Below are positions 19,601 through 28,752 of a stretch of 64,000 bases of DNA, piece after piece. A model generated the notes under the pieces. The model saw only the letters and a list, made by a program, of their open reading frames with translations. It searched no databases and was not told the origin of the DNA. Every line of letters begins with the position of its first letter. Positions within the stretch are counted from its first letter, which is position 1. This stretch comes from Actinopolymorpha sp. NPDC004070 (GTDB lineage: Bacteria > Actinomycetota > Actinomycetes > Propionibacteriales > Actinopolymorphaceae), in contig NZ_JBEXMJ010000016.1 of the NCBI RefSeq assembly GCF_040610475.1, forward strand, positions 71,701 through 135,700, written 5' to 3'. The position numbers were made by a program, and so were the translations under genes.

Positions 19601-21883
19601 GCGCGTCACCTCGTCGGCGAACGCACGCAGCGTGTCGACCATTCCGTTGATGGTCTCGGCCAGTGCGGCGACCTCGCCCTTGGCCTCGACGGTGATCTTC
19701 TTGCTCAGGTCACCACCGGCGACGGCGGTTGCCACGGTGGCGATGCTGCGCACCTGGGCGGTGAGGTTCTCCGCCATGATGTTGACGTTGTCGGTCAGGT
19801 CCTTCCACGTACCCGCCACACCGCGGACCCGTGCCTGGCCGCCGAGTCGTCCGTCGGTGCCGACCTCGCGTGCCACGCGGGTCACTTCGTCGGCGAACGA
19901 CGACAGCTGGTCGACCATCGTGTTGATGGTGTTCTTCAGGGCGGAGATCTCGCCTCGTGCGTCGACGTCGATCTTCTGGCTGAGGTCGCCGCGGGCGACG
20001 GCGGTGGTGACCTGCGCGATGCTTCGCACCTGGGCGGTGAGGTTCTCCGCCATGATGTTGACGTTGTCGGTGAGGTCCTTCCACGTGCCCGCCACACCCG
20101 GCACCTGTGCCTGGCCGCCGAGTCGCCCGTCGGTGCCGACCTCGCGGGCGACGCGGGTCACTTCGTCGGCGAAGGAGGAGAGCTGGTCGACCATCGTGTT
20201 GATGGTGTTCTTCAGGGCGGAGATCTCGCCTCGTGCGTCGACGTCGATCTTCTGGCTGAGGTCGCCGCGGGCGACCGCGGTGGTGACCTGCGCGATGCTT
20301 CGCACCTGGGCGGTGAGGTTCTCCGCCATGAAGTTCACCGAGTCGGTGAGGTCGCGCCACGTCCCCGCGACTCCTGGTACCTGCGCCTGCCCGCCCAGTC
20401 GTCCGTCACTGCCGACTTCCCGGGCGACCCGCGTTACTTCGTCGGCGAAGGAGGACAGTTGGTCGACCATCGTGTTGATGGTGTTCTTCAGGGCGGAGAT
20501 CTCGCCTCGTGCGTCGACGTCGATCTTCTGGCTGAGGTCGCCGCGGGCGACGGCGGTGGCGACCTGGGCGATGTTGCGGACCTGGCCGGTGAGGTTCTCC
20601 GCCATGAAGTTCACCGAGTCGGTGAGGTCGCGCCACGTCCCCGCGACTCCTGGTACCTGCGCCTGCCCGCCCAGTCGTCCGTCACTGCCGACCTCGCGGG
20701 CAACGCGGGTCACCTCGTCGGCGAAGGAGGACAGTTGGTCGACCATCGTGTTGATGGTGTTCTTCAGGGCGGAGATCTCACCTCGTGCGTCGACGTCGAT
20801 CCTCTGGCTGAGGTCGCCGCGGGCGACGGCGGTGGCGACCTGGGCGATGTTGCGGACCTGGCCGGTGAGGTTCTCCGCCATGAAGTTCACCGAGTCGGTG
20901 AGGTCGCGCCACGTCCCCGCGACTCCTGGTACCTGCGCCTGCCCGCCGAGGCGCCCATCGGTGCCGACCTCGCGGGCAACGCGGGTCACCTCGTCGGCGA
21001 ACGAGGACAGTTGATCGACCATCGTGTTGAACGTGAACTTCAGCTCCAGCACCTCGCCCGACACGTCCACCGAGATCTTCTGGCTGAGGTCACCGCGGGC
21101 CACCGCCTTCGCCGCCTGGGAGACGTCGCGCACCTGCGCGGTGACGTTCGCGATCATGGAGTTCAGCGAGTCGGTGAGGTCCTTCCAGGTGCCCGTGGCA
21201 CCGGGCACCTGCGCCTGACCACCCAGCCGACCCTCGATGCCGATCTCTGTGGCCACCCGGGTGACCTCAGAGGCGAACATCGACAACTGGTCGAGCAGAC
21301 CGTTGACCGTCCTGCTGAGCGAGTCCAGTTCGCCACCGGCCGGCGCCCTGGTGGCGTGGAAGGAGACCCGCTGGCTAAGGTCACCGTCGGCCACCGCGCC
21401 GAGCACCCGGCTGAGTTCCGCCGTCGGCTGCAGCAGGTCGTCGATGGTGTCGTTCACCAGGTTTCCGGCGATCGACCAGCCACCGGGCATGTCGTCCAGG
21501 CGTACGCGTTCGGTGAACTGGCCCTCCCGGCCCGCGGCCTCGCGTACCCGCATCAGCTCGCCGACCAGGTCCTGGTTGCGCTCGGCGATCTCGTTGAACG
21601 CCGCGGCGAGCTTGGCGGTCACCTCGTTGTCGCCGCCCACGGTGACCCGGCGCCGGAAGTTGCCGTCCCGAAGGTCCTCCATCGCCGCCAGCAGGCGGTC
21701 GAGGGCGACATCCTCCGCGTCTCGGGCGCAGCCGCCGCCGTTGCTGCCTTTCGGGGGGTTCGAGCTGGTGGCTTTGCGCCGAGAGCCTGTTGCGCGAGTG
21801 GTCAACGCGATCTCCGGGGTGTCTGGGGGTGCGTTCCTCGACCGTTGGGAGCCCTTCGGCCCCCGGCACGGGGATGTCTTCAC
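16625..21883 (-). CDS. Soluble hybrid histidine kinase with tandem HAMP array, GAF, HisKA, HATPase and receiver domains
   Basis: The 1752-residue product has no membrane segment. After a basic disordered start come two divergent HAMP-like units (residues ~55-220), eight consecutive 92-residue HAMP repeats (~224-943), a GAF domain (~950-1110), a coiled coil, HisKA with the phosphoacceptor in [10 protein letters not shown] (His ~1197), and a HATPase domain with DTGIGV and [10 protein letters not shown] low-complexity KEAAQ-rich linker (~1440-1600) leads to a receiver domain (~1620-1740) with the phosphoacceptor Asp in MDVMMPG. GTG 21883 is preferred because GGAG lies 8 nt upstream; ATG 21910 is the alternative. 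The design recalls fungal group III (Nik1) osmosensing kinases. Its target is not encoded nearby. Confidence 0.93.
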   Translation of the reverse strand: MKTSPCRGPKGSQRSRNAPPDTPEIALTTRATGSRRKATSSNPPKGSNGGGCARDAEDVALDRLLAAMEDLRDGNFRRRVTVGGDNEVTAKLAAAFNEIAERNQDLVGELMRVREAAGREGQFTERVRLDDMPGGWSIAGNLVNDTIDDLLQPTAELSRVLGAVADGDLSQRVSFHATRAPAGGELDSLSRTVNGLLDQLSMFASEVTRVATEIGIEGRLGGQAQVPGATGTWKDLTDSLNSMIANVTAQVRDVSQAAKAVARGDLSQKISVDVSGEVLELKFTFNTMVDQLSSFADEVTRVAREVGTDGRLGGQAQVPGVAGTWRDLTDSVNFMAENLTGQVRNIAQVATAVARGDLSQRIDVDARGEISALKNTINTMVDQLSSFADEVTRVAREVGSDGRLGGQAQVPGVAGTWRDLTDSVNFMAENLTGQVRNIAQVATAVARGDLSQKIDVDARGEISALKNTINTMVDQLSSFADEVTRVAREVGSDGRLGGQAQVPGVAGTWRDLTDSVNFMAENLTAQVRSIAQVTTAVARGDLSQKIDVDARGEISALKNTINTMVDQLSSFADEVTRVAREVGTDGRLGGQAQVPGVAGTWKDLTDNVNIMAENLTAQVRSIAQVTTAVARGDLSQKIDVDARGEISALKNTINTMVDQLSSFADEVTRVAREVGTDGRLGGQARVRGVAGTWKDLTDNVNIMAENLTAQVRSIATVATAVAGGDLSKKITVEAKGEVAALAETINGMVDTLRAFADEVTRVAREVGTEGTLGGQARVPNVAGTWKDLTDNTNFMANNLTSQVRNIAQVTTAVARGDLSKKIDVDARGEILELKNTINTMVDQLSAFASEVTRVAREVGTEGKLGGQAEVVGVSGTWQRLTESVNHLAGNLTSQVRAIAAVATAVTEGDLTRQITVDASGEVAELKGNINQMIANLRETTTSNLEQDWLKTNLARISGLMQGCHDLKALASLIMSELAPLVSAQYGSFYLATSDLDADVILERTAGYGSIPTDLVDAPPARFCLGESLVGQAAADKRTIVMAGASSYARISTGLGTVMPSNVILVPVLFEGQTLGVIELASVKDFTAVHRDLLEQLKETIGVNVNTIVANSRTEASLAQSQRLAQELQARSEQLQQQQEELQRSNIELAEKAALLASQNRDIEIKNIAIEQASQELEERARQLSLASTYKSEFLANMSHELRTPLNSVLILAKLLASDLHGNLTAQQIEFARTIYSAGTDLLQMIDDVLDLAKVEAGRMEMLVVPVTVEDLVGYVDSLYRPMAAEKGLDFSVTVSPMVPATLQTDRHRLQQILRNLLSNAVKFTHSGGVQLHIRLVGQSEVNSPSLQAAHSRVAFVVEDTGIGVAADKLALIFEAFQQADGTTSRKYGGTGLGLSISRELARLLGGELQVFSEAGRGSTFTLVLPMGEKIALTDQTSPGSQAMRGTPTSGAAIPATRPPGPAIPGGTKVPETRSSEPRKSDAESSRLEAAQKEAAQKEAAQKEAAAEKEATETAATASAATEMGTGEMGAADKENAEAAGGEPTSSGAQSPESWTPGAERQEEEPAGTPDGRMHDGTGHNGSGEYLSPSPSAHAAYAGNAPRPGSAEEARWRHFRTFEGEHILVVDDDPRYIYALATALEQHGLNPLCVENGVEAVRMLEQDTDVDLVLMDVMMPGLDGNATMTTIRKIPKYRELPILAVTAKAMKGDREQSLSAGATDYVTKPVDIDQLLHLIASYLPPGRVPQQNHPDRS
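19054..21214. repeat. Tandem 276-bp repeat array coding for HAMP units
   Basis: Eight in-frame copies (the last partial) of a 276-bp unit encode 92-residue HAMP modules of the kinase. The three units around 20300-21000 are nearly identical in DNA; for example CCGCGACTCCTGGTACCTGC recurs at 276-bp intervals near 20367, 20643 and 20919. Outer units are more diverged. Such identity invites unequal recombination. Confidence 0.92.
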
Positions 21884-22079
21884 GGTGCGATCTCCACACC
21901 ACCTGACCATCTCCTCACCGGCACAGGGCCGAAGGTCCCGAGGTCGCGACGGGTTGGGGGAGATGGGCCGCGGGTCCGCCGACGAGCACTTGGTGGAGCC
22001 GGACCGTCACGCCGAGGTGACTCGCGACGGGTGGAGAGGGGGCGGTGGCCGGCTCGCGACCGGCGTTGGCGACTCACTC

Positions 22080-22098
22080 GCAAGTTAGGCTAGCCTTC
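22080..22098. promoter_or_regulatory. IdeR/DtxR-type iron box upstream of efeU
   Basis: GCAAGTTAGGCTAGCCTTC matches 13 of 19 positions of the DtxR/IdeR consensus TTAGGTTAGGCTAACCTAA and contains the perfect inner palindrome AGGCTAGCCT. It lies 54 bp before the efeU start, the expected place for iron-dependent repression. The TAGGCT core could also be a -10 element, in which case repressor and polymerase would compete. Confidence 0.65.
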
Positions 22099-22152
22099 CC
22101 TTGGGAAAAGGGGTCACCTGTCAAAAAGCCCCGGTCGTTTCGGAGTGGACGA

Positions 22153-23037
22153 ATGCTGGCGAACTACCTGATCGGACTGCGTGAGGGGCTCGAGGCCTCC
22201 CTGGTCGTGGTCATCCTGGTCGCCTACCTCGTGAGGTCCGATCGGCGCCGCCTCGTCCCGCGGATCTGGGCCGGGGTGGCGGTCGCCGTCGGCGTCTCGC
22301 TGGCGTTCGGCGCGCTGCTCACCTTCGGCCCCCGCGGCCTGAGCTTCGAGGCGCAGGAGGCGATCGGCGGTTCGCTGTCCATCGTCGCCGTCGGGTTCGT
22401 GACCTGGATGGTGTTCTGGATGGCGCGCTCGGCGCGCGGACTGTCCTCGGAGCTTCGCGGCCAGATCGACCGTGCGGCCGACGGCGGCCGGGCGAGCCTG
22501 GTCGTCGTCGCCATGCTCGCGGTCGGACGAGAGGGCCTGGAGACCGCGCTGTTCCTGTGGGCAGCCACCCAGGCAGCCACCCGGACCGCTCAGGGAACCA
22601 CCTCCACCGTGGCCCCGCTCGCCGGCGCGGCGCTCGGGATCCTCACCGCGGTGGTCCTGGGTTACCTCATCTACCGCGGAGCGCTCCGGCTCAACCTCTC
22701 CAAGTTCTTCACCTGGACCGGTGCGTTCCTGATCCTGGTCGCGGCGGGGGTGGTCGCCTACGGTGTTCACGACCTGCAGGAGGCCCGGGTCCTGCCCGGG
22801 CTGAACAGCCTGGCCTTCGACGTCAGCGGCACGATCGCCCCGACCTCGTGGCTCGGCACGCTGCTCAAGGGGACGTTCAATTTCTCACCCGCCACCACCT
22901 GGCTGGAGGCCGTCGTCTGGGTCGCCTACGTGGTCCCGGTGATGTACGTGTTCTTCCGCCTGATCCGCCAGAACACCCGGCCCTCCACCGCCGCCGCACC
23001 GTCCGCGCCCGCGTCGCCGACGTCGAGCGCCGGCTGA
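22153..23037 (+). CDS. efeU: Iron permease of the EfeUOB system (FTR1 family)
   Basis: The 294-residue membrane protein carries the two REGLE motifs that define FTR1/EfeU iron channels, at residues 10-14 and about 126-130, each within a transmembrane helix. About seven helices are visible, with the last (VVWVAYVVPVMYVFFRLI) near 265-283. It imports iron across the cytoplasmic membrane together with EfeO and EfeB, whose genes follow. The ATG at 22153 is the only start that keeps the N-terminal helix with the first motif in place. An iron-box-like sequence lies upstream. Downstream, 57 bp separate it from efeO. Confidence 0.95.
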   Translation: MLANYLIGLREGLEASLVVVILVAYLVRSDRRRLVPRIWAGVAVAVGVSLAFGALLTFGPRGLSFEAQEAIGGSLSIVAVGFVTWMVFWMARSARGLSSELRGQIDRAADGGRASLVVVAMLAVGREGLETALFLWAATQAATRTAQGTTSTVAPLAGAALGILTAVVLGYLIYRGALRLNLSKFFTWTGAFLILVAAGVVAYGVHDLQEARVLPGLNSLAFDVSGTIAPTSWLGTLLKGTFNFSPATTWLEAVVWVAYVVPVMYVFFRLIRQNTRPSTAAAPSAPASPTSSAG

Positions 23038-23094
23038 CCGCCGGCTCGACCACCTCGTCGGCCCCCGATCCAGACCCGAAGGACCACCCGGCCC

Positions 23095-24294
23095 ATGCGC
23101 TTCCCGAAACATCCGGCAGCCTCCGGCGTTCTCTGTGCGCTCGCCGCGACGACCGTCCTGCTCGCGGCGGCGGGCTGCACGTCGAACGAGCCGCGTACGT
23201 CGGACGACAAGAGCGACGGCGGGCGCACCAAGGGTGGCATCGCCGTCTCCGCCACCGACGACACGTGCGCGGTGTCCACCACCAAGGCGCCGTCGGGGAC
23301 GCTGGTGTTCGACGTGACGAACGACGGCAGCAAGGTCACCGAGTTCTACCTCTACCGCGCGGACGGGAAGACGATCGCCGGCGAGGTCGAGAACATCGGC
23401 CCGGGGCTCACCCGCCAGTTGGTCGTACGCGCCCAGCCCGGCACCTACACCACGGCCTGCAAGCCCGGCATGTCCGGCGACGGCATCCGGGGGCGGTTCA
23501 CCGTCACCGGCTCGGGCACGGCGAACGCCGGCGCCGACCAGCGGCTGCTCGACCAGGCGGCCGGTCGCTACCGGGCGTACGTCACCGGCGAGGTGGACAA
23601 GCTGCTCAGCGGTACGAAGCAGTTCGTGACCGCCTACAAGGCGGGCCGCTTCGACCGGGCCCGCGAGCTCTACGCGCCGGTGCGCGCGCACTGGGAGCGG
23701 ATCGAGCCGGTCGCGGAGTCCTTCGGTGACCTCGACCCGAAGATGGACCTGCGCGAGGCGGACCTCGAGGAGGGGCAGACCTGGACCGGCTGGCACCTGC
23801 TGGAGAAGGACCTGTGGTGGCCGGCCGGCGCGCCGGCCGCCAAGCGGCTCACCGACACCGACCGGGCGAAGTACGCCGACCAGCTCCTCACCGACACCCG
23901 CGACCTGCACCGGCGCGTCGCGACCCTGAAGTACCAGCCGGACCAGATGGCCAACGGCGCCAAGGAACTCCTGGACGAGGTGGCCACCGGCAAGGTCACC
24001 GGTGAGGAGGAGATCTGGTCGCACACCGACCTGTACGACTTCCAGGCCAACGTCGAGGGAGCCCGGTTCGCCTTCGACTCCCTGCGCCCCGTGGTGAACA
24101 AGAAGGACCCCGCGCTGGGCAAGGTGATCGAGCAGCGCTTCGCCGCCCTGCAGAAGGACCTCGACCAGTACCGCCGGGGCGACGGATTCGTCTCCTACAC
24201 CGACCTGTCCAAGACGCAGGTCAAGCAGCTGTCGGACTCGGTGAACGCACTGGCCGAGCCGCTGTCCCGCCTCACCGCGACCGTCCTGGTGTGA
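23095..24294 (+). CDS. efeO: Iron uptake lipoprotein EfeO (cupredoxin plus M75 peptidase-like domain)
   Basis: The 399-residue protein has a lipoprotein signal with the lipobox AAGC (Cys ~28). A cupredoxin-like domain follows (residues ~45-135, with two Cys in DTCAVST and TACKPGM), then an M75/imelysin-like helical domain (~150-395) containing HWERIEP and the characteristic WHLLEKDLW (the family's HxxE-type metal site). EfeO binds ferric or ferrous iron outside the membrane and delivers it to EfeU. It is the middle gene of the efeUOB operon, and its stop overlaps the possible GTG start of efeB. Confidence 0.95.
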   Translation: MRFPKHPAASGVLCALAATTVLLAAAGCTSNEPRTSDDKSDGGRTKGGIAVSATDDTCAVSTTKAPSGTLVFDVTNDGSKVTEFYLYRADGKTIAGEVENIGPGLTRQLVVRAQPGTYTTACKPGMSGDGIRGRFTVTGSGTANAGADQRLLDQAAGRYRAYVTGEVDKLLSGTKQFVTAYKAGRFDRARELYAPVRAHWERIEPVAESFGDLDPKMDLREADLEEGQTWTGWHLLEKDLWWPAGAPAAKRLTDTDRAKYADQLLTDTRDLHRRVATLKYQPDQMANGAKELLDEVATGKVTGEEEIWSHTDLYDFQANVEGARFAFDSLRPVVNKKDPALGKVIEQRFAALQKDLDQYRRGDGFVSYTDLSKTQVKQLSDSVNALAEPLSRLTATVLV

Positions 24295-24299
24295 CGACC

Positions 24300-25658
24300 A
24301 TGACCGATCACTCCACCCAGGACTCCACCCGGGAACCCGCTCAGGACTCCGGCCAGGACTCCGCTCAGGAATCCCCGCGGAACGGCGTGAGCCGGCGTCG
24401 GCTCTTCGGCCTGGCCGGCGCGGGTGCGGCCGTGGGCGCCGCCGGGTTCGCCGGCGGACTCGGGGTCGCACATGCCGCCGAGCCGGATGCCGCCGACCGG
24501 GCGCGGTCGTCGGACCGCCCGGTCGACCGCTATCCGTTCCACGGCGCCCACCAGGCCGGCATCGTCACGCCCGCCCAGGACCGGCTGCACTTCGCGGCGT
24601 TCGACGTCACCGCGACCACCCGGGCCGAACTCGTCGCGCTGCTGCGGGAGTGGACCGTGGCCGCTGCCCTGTTGACCCAGGGCCGCGAGGTCGGCGGCGG
24701 TACGCCGGTTGTGTACGAGGCGCCTCCGTCCGACACCGGTGAAGCGCTGGGCCTGCCGCCCTCGCGGCTGACCCTGACGTTCGGCTTCGGGCCGTCCCTC
24801 TTCCGCGACGCCGAGGGGAAGGACCGGTTCGGGATCGACGGCCGGCGGCCCCGGTCGCTGCGGAGGCTTCCGCACTTCCCCAAGGACAAGCTCGACCCGG
24901 ACCGCAGCGACGGGGATCTGTGCGTGCAGGCGTGCGCGGACGACCCGCAGGTCGCGGTACACGCGATCCGGAACCTGTCCAGGATCGCGTTCGGCACCGC
25001 CGCGTTGCGCTGGTCCCAGCTCGGTTTCGGCCGTACGTCGTCCACGTCGACGGCTCAGCAGACGCCCCGCAACCTGTTCGGCTTCAAGGACGGAACCGCC
25101 AACCTCAAGGCCGAGGAGGAGCGGCTGGTCGACGAGCACGTGTGGGTGGGGGCCGACGACGACCCGAGGGCACGCTGGCTCGCCGGCGGCTCCTACCTCG
25201 TGGCCCGGCGGATCAACATGAACATCGAGACCTGGGATCGTACATCCCTGCGGGAGCAGGAGAATCTCGTCGGCCGGGACCGGGCTGAGGGTGCACCACT
25301 GTCGGGTGGGAAGGAGTTCAGCCCACCCGACTTCAAGCTCACGGGATCGGACGGCAAGCCGCTGTTGGCAGCCGACTCCCACGTCCGGCTCGCGCATCCC
25401 AGCCAGAACGACGGCGTACGCATGCTGCGGCGCGGCTACAACTTCACCGACGGCAACGACGCGCTCGGTCGCCTCGACGCGGGCCTGTTCTTCGTGGCGT
25501 ACGTCCGCGATCCCGGCACCCACTACATCCCGATGCAGGCCAGGCTGGCGGCACAGGACGGCCTGATGGAGTACCTCCAGCACCGGGGCTCAGCGCTGTT
25601 CGCTGTCCCGCCCGGGGTACGCCGAGGTGAGTACGTCGGCCAGGCGCTGTTCACCTGA
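24300..25658 (+). CDS. efeB: Deferrochelatase/heme peroxidase EfeB (DyP-type, Tat-exported)
   Basis: The ~452-residue protein starts with a Tat signal (SRRRLFGLAGAGAAVG, cleavage after AHA). The DyP-type peroxidase fold shows the GFKDG motif with the distal catalytic Asp (residues ~260-264) and a heme-ligand His in DSHVRLAHP near 370. EfeB oxidises ferrous iron or extracts iron from heme outside the membrane to feed EfeO/EfeU. The ATG at 24300 or the GTG at 24291 (which overlaps the efeO stop as GTGA) could be the start; both retain the signal peptide. It closes the iron uptake operon. Confidence 0.95.
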   Translation: MTDHSTQDSTREPAQDSGQDSAQESPRNGVSRRRLFGLAGAGAAVGAAGFAGGLGVAHAAEPDAADRARSSDRPVDRYPFHGAHQAGIVTPAQDRLHFAAFDVTATTRAELVALLREWTVAAALLTQGREVGGGTPVVYEAPPSDTGEALGLPPSRLTLTFGFGPSLFRDAEGKDRFGIDGRRPRSLRRLPHFPKDKLDPDRSDGDLCVQACADDPQVAVHAIRNLSRIAFGTAALRWSQLGFGRTSSTSTAQQTPRNLFGFKDGTANLKAEEERLVDEHVWVGADDDPRARWLAGGSYLVARRINMNIETWDRTSLREQENLVGRDRAEGAPLSGGKEFSPPDFKLTGSDGKPLLAADSHVRLAHPSQNDGVRMLRRGYNFTDGNDALGRLDAGLFFVAYVRDPGTHYIPMQARLAAQDGLMEYLQHRGSALFAVPPGVRRGEYVGQALFT

Positions 25659-25681
25659 CCGCTCCGGGACCGGCCCGTCCG

Positions 25682-26659
25682 TCAGGCCGGCACGTCGGAG
25701 TAGTGCGAGGCGTCACCCTTGCGTACGGCACTGCGCACGCCGTCCACGCTGACCGGAACGTCACCGGCCAGCGTGATCCGGTGCAGCAGCCGGGGGTGGT
25801 CGTCGTAGTCGTCGACCGCGTAGTGCTGGGTCGCGCGGTTGTCCCAGATCACCAGGTCACCGGGCCGCCAGTTCCACCGGACGGTGTTGTCCAGCCGGGT
25901 GACGTACCGCTGCAGGAGTTCGAACAGCTCACGGGAGTCCCGAGTGCTCAGGCCCACGAACCGGCGGACGAAGTGGCCGAGCAGCAGGGACCGTTCGCCC
26001 GTCTCTGGGTGGACCCGCACGACAGGGTGCTCGGTCTCGAACTCCTCGTGCCCGAACTCCGAGCGGTACTCCTGTTGCTTTACGTCGATGCCGCCGATTC
26101 GCCGCTCGTCGCGCTCGGCCGCGTAGTCGTAGAGGTTGGAGTGCACGGCCCACAGCCGGTCGGCGAGTGCCTGCACAGCGGGATGCAGGATGTCGTACGC
26201 CCGGACGGTGTTGGCCCAGACCGTCGATCCGCCGTACGGCGGAAGGACCAGCGCGCGCAGCAGGCTGATCGCGGGAACCCGGTCGACGAACGTCACGTCG
26301 GTGTGCCAGCTGTTCGCCTTGCTGTAGTCGGAGTCGATCGGCAGCACCGCGTCGCCGTCTCCGGCCACCGTGGGATGCGGCTTCGTCGGTGTGCCGAGCA
26401 GCTGCGCGAACGCCCGTTGTCCGGAGTCGTCCAGTTGGTGCTGGTCGCGGAAGAAGACCACCCTGTGCGCCAGGAGCGCCCGCCGGATCTCGGCCACGGT
26501 GGCCGGGTCCACGTCCCCGCCGACGCGCACCCCGCCGATCACGGCGCCGATGGTCCCTGAGGTCGGGCGTACTTCGATGTGTTCGTAACCGGTCGTCGCG
26601 TCGATCGCGTCGGGACGGTCGGTGGTCTGGCCCGTGGTCAGGTCTGTGAGTGTGGTCAT
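25682..26659 (-). CDS. TauD/TfdA-family 2-oxoglutarate/Fe(II) dioxygenase
   Basis: The 325-residue enzyme has the facial triad of the TauD/TfdA family: WHTDVTF (His and Asp of HxD, residues ~128-130) and the distal His in [10 protein letters not shown] (~293), followed by the Arg that binds 2-oxoglutarate. [11 protein letters not shown] precedes the distal His, as in taurine dioxygenase and alkyl-sulfate dioxygenases. It hydroxylates a small sulfonate, sulfate ester or related compound, freeing sulfite, sulfate or an aldehyde; the exact substrate is open. The ATG at 26659 was chosen on GTAGGG and on family length. It is convergent with efeB. Confidence 0.9.
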   Translation of the reverse strand: MTTLTDLTTGQTTDRPDAIDATTGYEHIEVRPTSGTIGAVIGGVRVGGDVDPATVAEIRRALLAHRVVFFRDQHQLDDSGQRAFAQLLGTPTKPHPTVAGDGDAVLPIDSDYSKANSWHTDVTFVDRVPAISLLRALVLPPYGGSTVWANTVRAYDILHPAVQALADRLWAVHSNLYDYAAERDERRIGGIDVKQQEYRSEFGHEEFETEHPVVRVHPETGERSLLLGHFVRRFVGLSTRDSRELFELLQRYVTRLDNTVRWNWRPGDLVIWDNRATQHYAVDDYDDHPRLLHRITLAGDVPVSVDGVRSAVRKGDASHYSDVPA

Positions 26660-26858
26660 AATCCCTACTATTCCGCTCGGAATTGTCGTTAAACCGGGCT
26701 GTCCCGAGTCGTGGACGGCGGTTCGGGCCGTTCTCCCGAGCGCCGGTCGCGAGGAGTGCCGGCGCGGTCGCCCTCCCGTACGACCGGGTGGGTGGGCGTG
26801 GTTAGGCTGACCCGACGTGGGGCGAACACCTAGGACTTGCGGTATTTGGAGGTCCCCG

Positions 26859-26879
26859 ATGACCGCGGCGTTTCGATGA
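26859..26879 (+). CDS. Possible six-codon leader peptide coupled to the GNAT gene
   Basis: ATG ACC GCG GCG TTT CGA TGA (MTAAFR) starts 6 nt after a perfect GGAGG (26848-26852), and its stop overlaps the ATG of the acetyltransferase gene as ATGA. The strongest ribosome binding site in the region therefore serves this mini-ORF rather than the downstream gene. A lost base in the sequence, or use of a TTG at 26837, are the alternatives. Confidence 0.4.
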   Translation: MTAAFR

Positions 26880-27592
26880 CGGGCGCGCATCCACTGGACA
26901 ATCCGGTGTACGCGGCCCTGACCGGGCCGCACGCGCACCTGGCCGAGAGCGTCGGACGGGCCGTTCGGTACCAACCTGATGTCTCGCCGTTCGCCGGGCT
27001 GCCCGACCAGCCGTCGGCGGCCGACTGGGCCGACCTTGCCCGGCTGGCCGGTGCCGGGTCGACCGTGACCCTGTCCGGTGGGCACGTCGTCCCGCCGGAG
27101 GGCTGGGACGTGGTGCTGCGACTCGACGGTGTCCAGTTCGTCGCGACCCGGGTCGACTACCGTGTGGACGAGGAGGCCGAGCCGCTGGGCGCCGACGACG
27201 TACCGGAGATCCTCGACCTGGTGGAGAGGACGCAGCCGGGACCGTTCCGCAAGCGCACCATCGAGTTCGGCGGCTACCTCGGTATCCGTCGCGGCGGCCG
27301 GCTGGTGGCCATGGCCGGCACCCGGGTGCATCCGCCCGGGTGGGCCGAGATCAGCGCGGTGTGCACCGACGGCGCGTACCGCGGCCAGGGTCTGGCCGGC
27401 CGGCTGGTCCGCGCCGTTGCCGCGAGCATCCGGGCCGACGGGCAGACGGCGTTCCTGCACTCGGCGGCCGACAACGCCTCGGCCGTGCGGCTCTACACCT
27501 CACTCGGGTTCGAGCTGCGGTGCGAGACCCCGTTCCTGGTCCTGCGCGTACCGTCGGACGCGGTCGACAGCACGGAGGTGGGTGCCCGGTGA
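26876..27592 (+). CDS. GNAT-family N-acetyltransferase
   Basis: The 238-residue protein has a helical N-terminal half (residues ~1-105, starting [17 protein letters not shown]) and a C-terminal GNAT domain (~110-230). The acetyl-CoA pyrophosphate loop is [11 protein letters not shown] (RxxGxG/A type), preceded by EISAVCTD, and followed by the [19 protein letters not shown] motif (written here in part) common to FR47-like members. The substrate is unknown. It heads an operon with the Gfo/Idh and cupin genes through 4-bp overlaps, which suggests a shared pathway on a sugar or cyclitol derivative. Translation may be coupled to the leader peptide just upstream. Confidence 0.87.
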   Translation: MTGAHPLDNPVYAALTGPHAHLAESVGRAVRYQPDVSPFAGLPDQPSAADWADLARLAGAGSTVTLSGGHVVPPEGWDVVLRLDGVQFVATRVDYRVDEEAEPLGADDVPEILDLVERTQPGPFRKRTIEFGGYLGIRRGGRLVAMAGTRVHPPGWAEISAVCTDGAYRGQGLAGRLVRAVAASIRADGQTAFLHSAADNASAVRLYTSLGFELRCETPFLVLRVPSDAVDSTEVGAR

Positions 27593-28752
27593 CGATCGAC
27601 GTGGCGGTGGTGGGCGGGAGGTTCGGCGGGGAGTTCCTGCCGCTGTACCGCAGCCATCCGGACGTGGGCCGGGTGGCGCTCTGCGACATCGACAAGGACA
27701 CCCTGCACGCGGTCGCGGACCGCTACGGCGTCCGTGACCGGTTCGACAGCCTGGACGCGTTGCTGGCCTCCGACCGTTTCGATGCGGTGCACGTCGCCAG
27801 CCCGGTTCGCTTCCACGTCGACCAGAGCGTCGCGGTGCTCGACAGCGGCCGGCACTGCGCGTCCGCGGTGCCGATGGCCACGACGCTGGACGGGATTCGC
27901 CGGGTGCTGTCCGCGCAGCGATCGTCTGGTCGTACGTACATGATGATGGAGACGATGGTCTTCGGGCGGGAGTTCTTCCACGTCCGCGACCTCTACCAGC
28001 GCGGTGATCTCGGTGCGCTGACGTTCCTGCGCGGCGCGCACATCCAGAACCTCGACGGCTTCCCGCGCTACTGGTACGGCTACCCGCCGATGACGTACTC
28101 CACCCACGCGCTGTCGCCCCTGCTGGCACTGGCCGGCGCGCGGGTGCGGACCGCCATCGGGCTCGGCTCGGGACGGCTGACCCCGGACCGGCGCGGCGAC
28201 TTCGGCAACCCCTTCCCGGTGGAGACGGCGCTCTTCCAACTGGACAAGGACGATCTGGCCGCCGAGGTCACGGTGTCGTTCTTTCAGACCGGGCGTACCT
28301 ACTACGAGGGCTTCTCGGTGTACGGGCACGAGGCGGGAGTGGAGTGGCCGCAGCTGAACGAGGACGACGGGCTGCGGGTGTTCAGGTTGGAGCCGCTCGG
28401 CGGCGCTGACGGACCGGGTGGCCGCGGCCGCAGCGCCTCGGCGTCCACCGTGCACCCGCCGGACCGACCGGACCTGCTGCCGCCGGAACTGGCGCCGTTC
28501 GTCCGGCCCACGACCTTCGACCCCGGCGACGGTGCGCCGGCGGTGCGGGTAGGCAGCGCGCACGGTGGTTCCCACCCACACCTGGTGCACGAGTTCGTGA
28601 CCAGCATCGTGGAGTCCCGTACGCCGGTGGTCGACTCGCTGACGGCTGCGGCGTGGACCGCGCCCGGCATCTGTGGGCACGAGTCGGCACTGCGGAACGG
28701 CGAGCGGCTGGACATCCCGGACTTCGTTGCAGAGCAGGGAGTACGCACATGA
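27589..28752 (+). CDS. Gfo/Idh/MocA-family NAD(P)-dependent oxidoreductase
   Basis: The 387-residue protein begins with the Rossmann segment VAVVGGRFGGEFLPLY (residues 4-19), where the usual GxGxxG is altered to GGRFGG. DALLASDRFDAVHVASPVRFH, split near residue 55-75, is the family hallmark, and CASAVPMATT corresponds to the EKP loop with Glu-Lys replaced. The C-terminal alpha/beta domain runs from ~125 and has a disordered G-R-S rich insertion near 285. The loss of the canonical EKP lysine suggests either changed chemistry or a non-catalytic role. GTG start overlaps the GNAT stop (GTGA). Confidence 0.87.
   Translation: MTIDVAVVGGRFGGEFLPLYRSHPDVGRVALCDIDKDTLHAVADRYGVRDRFDSLDALLASDRFDAVHVASPVRFHVDQSVAVLDSGRHCASAVPMATTLDGIRRVLSAQRSSGRTYMMMETMVFGREFFHVRDLYQRGDLGALTFLRGAHIQNLDGFPRYWYGYPPMTYSTHALSPLLALAGARVRTAIGLGSGRLTPDRRGDFGNPFPVETALFQLDKDDLAAEVTVSFFQTGRTYYEGFSVYGHEAGVEWPQLNEDDGLRVFRLEPLGGADGPGGRGRSASASTVHPPDRPDLLPPELAPFVRPTTFDPGDGAPAVRVGSAHGGSHPHLVHEFVTSIVESRTPVVDSLTAAAWTAPGICGHESALRNGERLDIPDFVAEQGVRT

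Noticed and set aside
19054..21214. Regular 276-bp repeats considered as a CRISPR or mobile repeat
   Set aside because: They are in-frame protein repeats (HAMP units) without spacers.
18992..22093. Plus-strand frames of about 1030 and 680 residues opposite the histidine kinase
   Set aside because: They mirror the repeated HAMP codons. The minus strand has the kinase motifs, and the plus-strand products show no known domains.
26797..26815. A second iron-box-like sequence (GGTTAGGCTGACC) upstream of the GNAT gene
   Set aside because: It matches 12 of 19 positions but lacks the second half of the palindrome, and TAGGCT is better read as a -10 element. The downstream genes have no iron link.
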